From: Tetracladium setigerum | Lineage: Eukaryota; Ascomycota; Leotiomycetes; Helotiales | Length of the DNA: 64,000 nucleotides | Reading direction: 5' to 3' | Assembly: GCA_031472005.1 (NCBI GenBank) | Contig: PZJY01000006.1 | Span: 2,852,001 to 2,916,000, forward strand | Position numbers and translations under genes: made by a program | Notes under the pieces: model-generated | Seen by the model: only the letters and a program-made list of their open reading frames with translations | The model's database searches: none | What the model was told of the DNA's origin: nothing | Shown: positions 1-10,892 of the stretch, one piece after another | Position numbering within the stretch: position 1 is the first letter of the stretch | Layout: every line of letters begins with the position of its first letter

Positions 1-491
1 TCCGATGGCAAAAGGTCAAGGGATTGGGCATCGTCACCCTCACAGGTCGCCTCGAAGCATCACCTCAAGACGGCGACTTTGAAGCCGAAACCAGTAACAA
101 AAAGCAAAAGCTTCTCAAAAACGAGACTGGTGAAGCGGTGGAGGAAACACCAGTGCAAACAGCACTATCAACTCTTCAAGCTTCAATACCAACTCTCGAT
201 ATCCTTCCAACAACAATGGCATCCGCCTCCCGCTCCGTCGCACAGCCTCTTCACGTTGGCGATCTCCGTTTAGCGGATCTGAGAAAATTGATGTTGGTTT
301 CCGGTCATACGGCGGAGTTTAGAGGGGAGGGAACACTTTTGATTGATGGCTCGGTTATTGTGAGAAAGACCGGGACGGGAAGAATTGAGGTTGAGAGTGT
401 GGAAGCTTGGACGGGGATGCATCAGGGTAGTGCTTTCTATGCTGTCAAAAGCAAGATTTATGAGGGTTTGGCTGTGGTTGCGGGTGGGTAG
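1..491 (+). CDS. cft2: CPSF100/Cft2, C-terminal part (5' truncated by window edge)
   Basis: The reading frame is open from the left edge (codons in phase with base 3) to a stop at 489-491, so only the last ~160 residues are present. Cft2 is the catalytically inactive metallo-beta-lactamase subunit of the nuclear mRNA 3'-end cleavage and polyadenylation factor. The visible part has a W-K-V-K-G-L-G-I-V strand, a low-complexity linker, and then the conserved C-terminal domain: V-G-D-L-R-L-A-D-L, E-F-R-G-E-G, the R-K-T-G-T-G-R-I-E-V strand, and a final helix ending near A-V-V. This order matches the CPSF100 C-terminal domain. No intron is visible in this part. The assignment is by recognition of the family pattern; the N-terminal beta-CASP part lies outside the window. 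Confidence 0.8.
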   Translation, partial: RWQKVKGLGIVTLTGRLEASPQDGDFEAETSNKKQKLLKNETGEAVEETPVQTALSTLQASIPTLDILPTTMASASRSVAQPLHVGDLRLADLRKLMLVSGHTAEFRGEGTLLIDGSVIVRKTGTGRIEVESVEAWTGMHQGSAFYAVKSKIYEGLAVVAGG

Positions 492-2142
492 GCGTCGGCT
501 CTTGGCATTTACGAAGGCTTTGGTTTGTAACATCACTGTATGTACTATTAAACAAAGATTACTCTCGGATGGAGATTTTCAAAATGAAGTTTGAGTCTGT
601 GGGTGATGGAAATCTGCCTGGAAGAGAAGTGCTCGAAGGCTACTCGGTAAACGTTTCTACCTGTTTGCGGTGGATGCCATGAATGTCGTTTTTTCTGCTT
701 TGAATGTTTCTTTGGAGGAGGTGAGATTCATGTCAGCTTCGCCTGGATTCATTTTCTGCTGCGGCCTCGAATTACATGAATGAGATACAAAGTAATGAGG
801 TCGGTGACTTCACATATACTAACAAGTTTTGGTGAAGCATTGTTATATTTACTCATGCAGCCATATGAACCTGAGCGCTCTCATCATGCTGAAGGTTACT
901 GGAAGTCACTAGAACTGGATGTATGAGAGTATCAACTCGTACGCTTAGTTTGAAAGGTTCATACCGTCTATGCAAATTATAATTCATTACGTTTAGAGTC
1001 GCCGACACCCCAGGACAAGTTCAGCATCTTATTTCCACACGCGACCTCTTCCAAGTTCTCATCATTTTTCACGCATTTTAAGTCCACAAAGTGGTAAATA
1101 CATCACTGGCATAACTAACAGGTACCAGCACGCCACACTCTATGTCGGTTACAGTCCTTGTAACCTAGAATGATCGCTCATGGGCCCTATCGGGGGTTCC
1201 GAGACATAATATCAGGGTGATTCTACGTTATTTTGTTTGAAGGAGTACAAGAGGGGGGCCTACAGTCATAAACAAACATCACCAACACCGTAGACGATAC
1301 GGCTGAGCCCAAAACATCGCCTGCAAACAGCCCTTCCCTCAAACTCGTACGGACTGGTCGTAGTACGAATAAAGGTCGCTGAAGGTCAAGGGCAGAGTCA
1401 AGTTCGAGAGCGCCGAGCAAGGATACACAGTGAAGGATGAGAAGATGGAAGAAACAGAAGAGGGTGCCGAGGACCCAAAAGCAGGTTCATACATGGGCAA
1501 GTTAGCGACGTGATGCACCCCCCTTGTACTCCTATGTACTGCTATCGTTACATGACGGCTACTTCCAACACCCTCTGTCATCTCAGGAGGAAGATCTCTG
1601 TACTTCGAGGAATCATGAATACGTTAAAAGCTTTATGATCACCACCTTTCAGATCTCCCTCCGCCATCTGCCAAGCAGTTTCCAGTCCAATTAGCCGGTC
1701 ATAACAGCTATCCAGATCTACTTCATATTCCCAGCTACATAATATTCCACAGAAGTTGGCATTCAGCATCAGTTGTTTGAGTCCATCGTTGTTTTATGCT
1801 ACATCAATTTCCAAACGAAACATCAGGCACGCAATCGACCTATCCTATCCATTATCCAAGCCATCACGTCCCTTTCATCCTCCCACGAACCCACCCACAA
1901 CCTCTTCAATCTTTAGTCCGCCACAGCCAAACTATCTACCTGTCTTTCGGAAACCCCGTTTATATCCCAAACGAAATATTTGGCCAAAGGAAACACCAGG
2001 CACGCAATCCATTGTCAAAATCAATCATTCTAAGATGGTACTATGCATCAATGGACTAAAAGGAAACATCAGGCACTCAATCCCCATATCCCCATCATCC
2101 CGCCACATTTCATCTTCCCACAAACCCGCACACAAAACTTTC
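492..2142. other. Intergenic, no convincing gene
   Basis: The stretch contains the 3' flank of cft2 and the 3' flank of the convergent gene at 2143-2808. Short frames of 60-80 codons on both strands carry no recognisable domain or codon pattern. The right third (from about 1811) is a degenerate repeat, described separately. Confidence 0.6.
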
Positions 2143-2207
2143 TCAATCCTTAGTCAACCACAACCAAACGACCTGCTTGGCTCCTGGAAACCCCGTTCGT
2201 GTCTTGT
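1811..2207. repeat. Degenerate tandem duplication including the 3' end of the neighbouring gene
   Basis: A block of about 145 bp starting with GAAACATCAGGCAC occurs at about 1817-1963 and again, diverged, at about 2063-2205. The shared text includes a C-rich 'cccac' segment, 'ctcaatc.ttagtc.(c)cacagccaaac', and 'ggaaaccccgtt'. A third, shorter piece (GGAAACACCAGGCACGCAATC) lies at about 1986-2006. The second copy overlaps the last ~20 codons of the minus-strand gene at 2143-2808, so the upstream copy is a decayed duplicate of that gene's end and 3' flank. Confidence 0.7.
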
Positions 2208-2808
2208 CCCACCCGAAGGTGCTAATTGCCTTCTTAAGTCGATCCTTGTCAACTCCGGTAATGGTCAATCCCTTCGACCAGGTTCCATTTCCCTTCTCCA
2301 CAACTTCATGAACTGCGTTCTTCTTTGCATCCTTATTGTTGCATCCCAATCTCGACAAAAGTTCACCCACAGTCGTGTTGACTGGAACCATAATCTTGTG
2401 GAATTTGCTGTGGTCTGAGGAGAAGATGGTATTGGTGGTTTGCCATGGTGGAGTGGCAGATTTGATGGCATGCACGATGCAGTGTTCCTCATGCCAGAGA
2501 TAGTCGTAGCCCGGGGGAAGACCTGTGCCGCCAGATGGGTTGGTGAAGTGGATGCCAGGGATGGTAAAATTTGCTGGTGGGCCAGCGGGTTGGACTTGGA
2601 CTTGTGGTTGCTGGACATATGCGATGGCTGGGTTGATGTATGCCCCGGCATATTGAATCAATTGGTGAGGGTACTGGTGAACAGGTCGTTGGTAAACGAG
2701 AGCTTGAACACCTGGAACTGGGACTTGATTTCTATTGTAGCCGGTGCCGGGAGGTGGTGGTCCTGCGTCGGCGCCGTGCATAGAGTTCCAGCCTTGGTTG
2801 TTTGCCAT
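2143..2808 (-). CDS. Pro/Gln-rich protein of unknown function
   Basis: A single-exon frame of 221 residues. Residues 1-90 are rich in Pro, Gln, Gly and Tyr with P-G and Q-V-Q repeats. Residues ~95-221 look like a folded domain: L-W-H-E-E-H-C-I-V-H-A-I, H-K-I-M-V-P-V-N-T-T-V-G-E-L-L-S-R-L-G, and a C-terminal part ending in W-L-W-L-T-K-D. The length, lack of stops and composition shift between the two halves support a real gene. I do not recognise the family. The N-terminal ATG is the first in frame and sits behind a pyrimidine-rich leader. The 3' end is duplicated downstream (see the repeat at 1811-2207). Confidence 0.7.
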   Translation of the reverse strand: MANNQGWNSMHGADAGPPPPGTGYNRNQVPVPGVQALVYQRPVHQYPHQLIQYAGAYINPAIAYVQQPQVQVQPAGPPANFTIPGIHFTNPSGGTGLPPGYDYLWHEEHCIVHAIKSATPPWQTTNTIFSSDHSKFHKIMVPVNTTVGELLSRLGCNNKDAKKNAVHEVVEKGNGTWSKGLTITGVDKDRLKKAISTFGWDKTRTGFPGAKQVVWLWLTKD

Positions 2809-4864
2809 TGTAGGGGTTGGTGGAACTTTGGCTTGAACTTGTTGGATGTGATAGAGAAGCTCTCCGGTGGTGGAGAAGATAGAAACTGCTTGGTAGCGGA
2901 TGAGTGGTACGGGGTGGTTAAAGTCGATAAGGTAGCCGAAACTAAGGGTGATTTTGGAGATGGGGAATGGGAGGTTGAAGGAGGGGATGGTGTATTCTTG
3001 GTGGGTAGCCAGTTTGAGTGAGGAGGGAGGGATGTCGGAAGAAGAGGTGTTTGATGAGGGAAGAAAATGGAAAGGAGGAGAGTTGTTGAGGACTCGGAAT
3101 ATATAGGCAAAAAATACTGGTGATGGACAAGTGGTGTTCGTGTCGAGGATTCAGAAACATTAGAGAAAGGTTAGGTGTGAATCATAGGCACGTATGGTTG
3201 TGAATCACTATGCGCAGGAACTTCGTTAAGGAGGAATTTCTAATACCTGCTGTACAAAATACTAGAAACTATGAATGTAAATTAGCAGGTAGGGGAGGAC
3301 TACTAGCAAAATTATAAGCGAGATATTCACTAGACTAGCAACGATGATTTTTGGTTATCAAACACCACTGAGAATTGACATTATTCAGACCTGGATGTAA
3401 TCAACTGTCGATGAATCACAACTCATAGGGTTTTCTATCAATGGCAATAAGCAGGGTCGTTCACTAGGCCAGAACCTGATAGACAGGGTGGCTTACCCAC
3501 CAGTTGTAGAGATAGATAGTTGATGGAAATAATTGATGAGAAATGTTGATACATAAGATGAAAGACTAGAATCTGTAAATTTGCAAACAATGAGAGACGT
3601 CTTAAATAGTAATAGATTTTAAACCTTTTAAGGAAAGTGAATGGTGGAAAGCCGTACACTACAGCCACGTTTGCGAAATACACATATTTCCATGATTCAC
3701 AGAGTCACACAGCCGAGATTCGGAGAATAGAGAGATACGCAATTACATAGCTGATGAGAAGCAGGACACCAGTATGTGACTTCTTGCATGAAAGATGAAT
3801 GTCTTAAAAAAGATAAGTAGGCCTGGCTATTTCTCATTAAACTATGATACATAGAATGACATACGTGAAGACGTAAGTTGAGTAGTTTGATACCATTTGC
3901 AAGGGATGATTCAAAGGAAATACGAAGAGGAGATAACTATACTCTTCGTTGAGTATCTCAAGGTGCACTGCACAAGACCCTCATTTGATCTTTCATCTTT
4001 GAGTATTGAGGACTGAGGATGGGTGAGGTTGCTTGATTACAAGAAGATGCTTCTTCTAATTTCTGGAGAAGAATCATTTTGCTCTGACATCAAAATGTGA
4101 GTGTCTGTAAAAACGGTGTATAAAATCAAACCAAGCTCTTTTAAGAGTAAGAATGAATAACAATCACAAATCACTATGAATGGTTCGGCAGCAGAATCGT
4201 AAAGTGGAAATTTTGCGTTGGCGTTTGTAACAAAATTCATCTCGGCAAACTGGTCGAGAAGTATTCACATCCCAGACAACTCGACAAGAGATCAGCGCAG
4301 CATACCAAGTACCAATAGCGTTTTAAACCATTCTTAAATAGACACTTCCAAGTAGAAATGAGAAGATCACATCCACCTTTATGACGTCCAAACCCTGGCA
4401 CTCTTGAAAAGAGTGAAAAGTACAAGAAACGCGATGCCGTGAAGCCGAGGGATGATATCCGCGAAAACCTCCAAATTCCACGTGCAAAGAATAACCTTAA
4501 ACGAGAAGGCTTGGTATCTCCGCCATGATTAAATCCCAGAGATTAGCGCGAGTTATTTATGTACCTATCCTTGTTTGGGGCACAGGATCAGGATTCTAGG
4601 ATTCTTGGTTGCAACTTTGCGAGCAATCTGTTCCATACGAGCAGGCAGACGAGACAGAGAAGTCAACTTCAATTTTGAAGCTTGAAACCGTCTCCCCTCG
4701 TCACGCACGACGGAAATAATTACGATAGAAGGATAGAGAGAACGCCACTGCCAACATGTGTGTAAACGTCACCTCGGGTCGGGTACTGTACGAAGTACGC
4801 AGTAACATCTACATTTAAGTCTGACGAGGATGCAACATTCTGATTTTTCCGAAGATTCCGAAAA

Positions 4865-4929
4865 TGCCAAACTGGCAAGAGAGAAGAAAAGAAGCCAAGG
4901 GAAAGCCAAGGGACGCCAAGGCACTTGGC
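4865..4929. promoter_or_regulatory. Cluster of GCCAA/TTGGC boxes
   Basis: Within 65 bp there are TGCCA-AAC-TGGCA (palindrome, 4865-4877), three successive GCCAAG boxes (about 4893, 4904 and 4915), the last forming the palindrome GCCAAG-GCA-CTTGGC at 4915-4929. Such density is unlikely by chance, but the binding factor is unknown. Confidence 0.35.
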
Positions 4930-7900
4930 ATCATACTTGAAATGAGGACCTTCCATTGGTCGGAAAAGCGAAAGGATGGAGAAGAGGTGATTTAAGCTTG
5001 TTACGACGTTATGACGCCTATCCGGGGCGGACAAGCTCCGTCGGGGTTGCTTGGCGTTGCTTGGTGCTGTGAGAGGTTAGTTGTGAAGGAATTGAATTTT
5101 GATCTTGTGCTTGGGATCATCATCACGAGTTTCATTTCAAGTCATGGACCAGACAAAGACATCAACAAAGAAAGAGGATTGACGCAGAGCCTCGATCTTA
5201 GGCTGAAGCTGAACGGGGGCCCATTTCCACCAAAGACGGCTCGACGACTCTGGTGGGCTCTGGCGACAACGATGGCTTGAATATCGAAACACTTGCTCCG
5301 ACAGATTGGTCGCTATCAGCCTGTTTGTTGAACAGTACAGTAGTGGGGGAATTCCACAAAGTATGGCCGAGAGATTTGCTCAACTTGCTCTAGACCACTT
5401 GGCTTTTCCTTTTTGCCGCGACAGAACCTTCCATTTTATTATTCACGATGCAGAGCAGATTCATGCTGGTGGTTACGGTAGACGACCGGATGAAAGTAGC
5501 GGTTTTTGTTGGTTTTGGACGATGAGGGCTGTGTGCGAAGTGTGAAGGGATCAAGGGAGTTTGTTCATCTGTTCTTTTCCTCCTTCTTTCCTTCCTCTCA
5601 ATCTCTCTCTCTATCTCTCGCACCCGGGCTTTGGCGGTAGAAGGGTTGGCAACTCCTCCGTACTCCACGGGGAAATAGACTTTTCATGCGCCGAAGGTTT
5701 ACTTTACCCAAGACTGCTCTAACCAAACACTGCAATAATTGGCCACCTCGTAACTTATCGTAAAAGTCGTATCGACCTTGACCACTCAAGCAAAAGCAAA
5801 GCTGACCATATTTCTACCTCATCCTGATGGCGCAGGGCTGTCTGGCTAGGGCGGGCTGGAAACGCCTTTCAATGAGGCGTTCTACATAGGCAAATTCTGA
5901 AATGCGATCGAGGGTGAGTGAGGAAAGAGGATTGAATTTCATTGTGTTTTACCCATGAGAGAGCCCGCCCTTCTCACTTAGCTATGCTTGATGCAAAACT
6001 CAGGTACTCCGTACTTTGCTTACCACGAATCTTGGCGATCATAGATAGATATGTCATTTGTGGACCTCGAATTAGGCTACTGTCACTCGGTAGGTAATTT
6101 GTTGTCATCTTCATGCATTCAAACAGATAAACACCGACATTCAGTACAGTACGGATACTGTTCTGTAAATCCCAGACGCAAGTTAGATGGCCGGAAAAAT
6201 AGAAGAATCACGCCTTCAAAGGGCAGAGATAACGGAATCCAAGGTGTGACTGTGTGAGTGAGATTGCTTCGCTTGGGATTTCTTGGTTGGCTTTCGGTGG
6301 CGCACCACTTGTTTTAACCATAAGTAAGGTTCTGGGTGGGATGGGAAGCTTGACTTGGCAGCGGATCCATTACTCAAGAAAGCCTCGACGCGGGGAGAAG
6401 AGAAGGGGGAATATTTCGATGTCTCTTTCAAGATAATATATATATACATATATACATATAAGCTATAGCCATGATATATCAAGGGAGTTCGTATCTGATG
6501 CTTTTGTTGAGTGTTTCTTTGTTTATATCTCGCCGCAAATACCCTTTTACCGAAGTCACACACCTGCGTCAAAATAATCCCGTCTCACACCACCCCCTCG
6601 ATAACCACTCACCAGTGTCACCCACTCACCACAGTGATCACACCCTCTCCCAAACCTTACCTGGATTTAAGTTGCGCATTTGCCAAGGTCTTGGTCAACC
6701 TGTCATAACACATCATGCCACCTTGCTCTCTTTTCTCTTTCTGCCTGCTTTTACCGTCCGTCAGCCACGGACAGAGTGACGCCCCCCGTGGCATTTAAGA
6801 AAAGAGACCTGAGAGAGAGATACGAACCATTTGCCTATTCCGTAACATGAGCACTCGTCGTATTATTATTGTTAATCTCAACCTGGAAGCTGGAATAATA
6901 GGGTTGGCTATCACATACGAGAGGGAAATTGGTGGACAGCAGCCGGGAGCCGAAAAGCGAGGGCCCTCCTCACCCAATCCAGGAACATTCTTACCACCAC
7001 AGCCAGCCAGCCAGCAACGCAACGAAATACGCAAAACTGACCCATCTCTACAACAACATTATTTATTATTCCGATGTCGATGTTTGTCTTTGACTTTACT
7101 TTCTCAAACCTGATCGGCGATTTTCGGAAACGTCAAGTGTTCCCTTTTCATTGGCTAACATTCGCTTCTGCCCAAGCGAGCGAGCCAGCTGGCCTTGCCT
7201 CCTGCTCCTGCTCCTGCTGCCCGGCGATCTGCACAGAGTTAAAAATCAAGCATAAAAGTTTGATGGGCAGCCAGTTGAGTGCCAAGGGGACTAAGGTCAG
7301 CCACCATTTCTTGACTTTGAAATCTCGACTCTGCCTGTGGGTGGGACGGGAAGAGAAGAGCTGAGAAAGTTGTTGTGAATGTGATGGAAACCCGTTGATC
7401 AGAAAAGGATGGATGGCAGGACTTAGAAGCGTGATGCTCTGCCAATTCTTCCGTGATCATTCAGTGAATTTTACGTAGGAAATTGGTGGAGAGAGGAGGG
7501 CCCAGGAGGCACGGAGAGACACCACAGAATGTCAGCAAGCACCCTGTCCTTATCGCCCGGTACGGAGAACAGTAGAGTTTCCAAGCGATCGACATTTTCT
7601 TCCATTTTTCTTCATCTGTGTGCGACTGTAACGTGGAAAATTGCCCGATCCTTCAATCATAATAATAATGGATCAATATTAATGTTCGATCGTTTCCCTA
7701 TCTGGGGCTTCTCCGTTGGCTGTGATTATGTGAGTGGCTCATGTTGGAATCTGCTGCAATGTAACCAAGAGAGGGTTCCAGTATTCTCACTCTTTCGACC
7801 ATTGATAGCGATTCCATTATCCCATATCGTCGTCTCCCACCTTCCGCCCTTTTCACTCTGAACGGATATTCTCCATGGCCAAGGTCTTGACTTCTTAGAA

Positions 7901-10482
7901 TAGCAAGTACGTACCTGGAATCCTGGATCGACAATCAGGCCTATGGATTCCCATTATTCTAGAATCTCACTACTCAACTCCCAGCACACCAAGTGATACT
8001 TCACCGAGAGTTTGACATCAAACAACGAAACGCGAGAAAGATCCAGCCTCCAGGTCATCAGTTCATCCCACTTCACAAGAGTGCCAAACACACCAAGACG
8101 TGATGATGAAGAAAGGCAAGGCCCCTGGCGAAGCTACTCTACCGCCGTTTGTTCCCGCCAATGCTTAACCCTCAGAAAGTAAGTGGACGTCCGCGCAAGG
8201 TGGAAGCTAGAGCAGCGAAAGGGAAACGAAGTACGCGAGGAGCATGATTGGCACCGGCCATCCGCACCTTTTTTTCAAAACTTTAACCAGAAGGAAAGGT
8301 TAAAAAGAATATCCACTCAAAAACTCGTCAGGTCTTCGGAGGCCAAGAAAGCCAATCCTTCCTCTCCACTCGCCACGCGACTCGTCTCGTCAATTTTGGA
8401 CAAGTTGCAAGAATAATTGGTTTCGTGATATGAGGGATGGTGTTTGGGACAAGACTTTCGAGATGGCAGACAACTCGTTCTCTGACGAACCTTACATAAT
8501 AGGTATTTGACGGATGTTGAGTAGTGTTGTCCATATAATTACTGTTTCTATTTCTGCTCTTTCGCCTACTGAGAGCATTGCACGCGCTTATTATGATATG
8601 ATATTGATGATGACAGATCGTTCTCGTTGGGGGCCTTTTGGTCGTCAAAGTCCAACGCTGACTGCGCCGAGGCATATCTGTCATAAGCCTACTTGATCTT
8701 AACTGCCCCCCCTTCTCGGCGCAATGTTCACATTCGGACTTGGCGGAGGAAAAGAATGCGACGAGGGCGATGTATGGAAATAAGCTCAAATTAAAAAGAA
8801 TATGTCTATGTGATAAGCAATAACCGAAGTGAAACCCCAGAAGAGGAGCAAGCAGCATCATGGGTTCATGGATGGCACAATCTTCAACGGGGCAGAAAAA
8901 GCTTACGAGTTCGTTATGTCTTTTGAGACCGGCGGACTGAGGGATTTGGGTTTAAGGTTGTGGGGTCTAGTGGACGTTTAATAATGCTGCGATGGACGGA
9001 TATAAAGGCAGATACGCACATCAATTCAGGATTAATGGGGATATTTGACTCGTACTTCGTCTTCGTGTGGATGTCCGTATGGACGACGATGGATTATGGA
9101 GACTCGTACACACACGAGAGAGAAACAACACTAGAAGAAATAGTAGGTCTCTTGAATAATAATCTGAAATAATGCACTCACCGGCTGCCTCGGGATGGCT
9201 TGGAGGCCATAAGTACGCGGACTTTGTGAATTATGACGAGAGCGGAGGAAATCCATGCCCCAAGACTCGATGCCACCAAAGCCAAGTGGCGGGCCAAGTT
9301 GAATTGCCAAAGCAAAGCGAAGCTGCTATCCAATCCAAATCAAACCTTGTGGTAGTAGTAGGATGCAAGATGGTCTTGAGTCCTTCCTGAGTTCCGGCTG
9401 TTGGCTCTTCTTGATTTTGTTGATTTTATTTTGGGTCCCGCCTCGTTTAGGGCAAAGAAAGCAACAACATAGTAATAATCCCATAAATATATTTTTAATG
9501 TCCCATTGTTATTATTATCCATTCTTGTCCATCCTCATGCAACCGCGAGGCATGGGAACTACAATGGCCCCCTCGGCCATAGACCAGCCAGGCACTTTTT
9601 CTCTTCACTCTGCCTCAGAACAACAATAATAATCCTTGGTGCATGTTGGACTGGCTACTGAACTGCTTCTTGACTCCCACACGTCCACATCCCTTAACCA
9701 CAGTACCCCTTCGGGACATTTGCGCCAATATCTTACCAAGCGATTGCATCTTTGGCAACAAGCATCTGACCCACACTTCCTCGCACGCTATTTACTTGCC
9801 CTTGTAAGCCCAGCAACCTAATCTAAGACCAGGCAAAGACGAGAGCGAGCATCCCGGCTTCCAGGATTAGTACTAGTAGGCGTCGCTGCCCTCTTTCTCA
9901 CAGAAGGTTGCTTTTCTGGATTTTGATATTCTAGATCTGACTTTCGGTTTGCACACATGCTTTGCTGAAGAATTCGAGTCAAGTCAGAGTTGAACGAGCA
10001 CACACTCCTTTTCACAAGACAACAACATAGACAAGTCTTCGACTCTTGCACCGCAAAAGAAACAACATCAAATATACCGCCAGCCTATTTTTCCGAATAC
10101 CCCAACATCCGCAAGCACAGCGGAGTTTGAAGTGTTTTTGGTTGCGACACCAAGACCAAGTTTAGCCCTCCCAAGTTTGACATTTCGCTCCTTCCCACCA
10201 AACGACGACAACAACAAACAACATTCTCCATTTGTGAGATTCAATCACCAAAAACACGAGATATTTAGCCCAACTCGAACGATCTTGAAATCGGTACGTC
10301 CACTTTGTTCCATCCAGTCTTCCTCCCATCCTGCACTCTATCTCGCGCTCCACGCACACACCTCGTCGCCGCCGGACCTGCGTCATAGGCGACGCTCGTA
10401 TTCGAGTATCAAGACCACATCGCAACACCACGAGTGACAGAACTCGCATCAACGCTCTGGGTATCTTGTCACGAGCCTCCAC

Positions 10483-10530
10483 ATGGTAGAAGCGCGCGCA
10501 ATTGGTTCGAGAAGCTTCAAGGAAGCTTGA
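10483..10530 (+). other. Upstream open reading frame in the probable WOPR leader
   Basis: An ATG at 10483 opens a 15-codon frame that ends in TGA at 10528-10530, 362 bp before the WOPR start. It lies in the C/CA-rich stretch that is probably transcribed leader. Whether the mRNA starts upstream of it cannot be seen from sequence. Confidence 0.3.
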
Positions 10531-10892
10531 GTTGAGAGTTCTGCTACCTGCTGCTCCAAGGTGTATCAACTTTGGCAACCTCCCCACCGTGTGCCATTCA
10601 CTGTGCAACAGATCTGGAGCTAACATTTCACTGAAGCGAACAAGATATCCCTCCCCAACACGCCCCGTCCACTTTCGATCAATTCATCTAAGTGGAGCGT
10701 ACTCCAACGATAGCAGGCACAATTACGCGGTCGAGTATATTTGCGCTTGAAGACCTATCTCTTCCCAGCCAACGATCACCCCATCAATAAGAGGTCGGCA
10801 AACAGCAAGGAGATTAGAGATTAAGAACACAAAGGAAAAGACTGAAAGGAATCGACGCCCTTTACCACCACCCCCCTTCCCACACCATCATC

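Larger units (their letters stand above)
2809..10892. other. 8.1-kb gene-poor region upstream of the WOPR regulator
   Basis: No frame longer than about 180 codons occurs and none has a recognisable domain, continuous coding composition or plausible splice-linked partner. The first few kilobases are AT-rich; the last ~1 kb before the WOPR start is C/CA/CT-rich, typical of a fungal promoter and 5' leader. Elements noted inside are a cluster of GCCAA boxes at 4865-4929, another GCCAA-rich patch at about 9275-9320, an AGCC microsatellite at 7001-7014, and a 15-codon upstream frame at 10483-10530. Family knowledge: WOR1-type genes in other fungi have unusually long control regions and leaders, so this may be regulatory DNA rather than a gap in annotation. 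Confidence 0.55.

Noticed and set aside
1756..2418. A 220-codon plus-strand frame
   Set aside because: It lies across the degenerate repeat and antisense to the 3' part of the gene at 2143-2808; composition is Pro/Ser/His from C-rich DNA and no domain is seen.
8328..8861. A 177-codon minus-strand frame in the gene-poor region
   Set aside because: No domain, no sustained composition, Arg/His/Ile-rich as expected by chance, no splice partner.
10162..10626. A 154-codon minus-strand frame before the WOPR gene
   Set aside because: It is antisense to the probable leader, without recognisable features.
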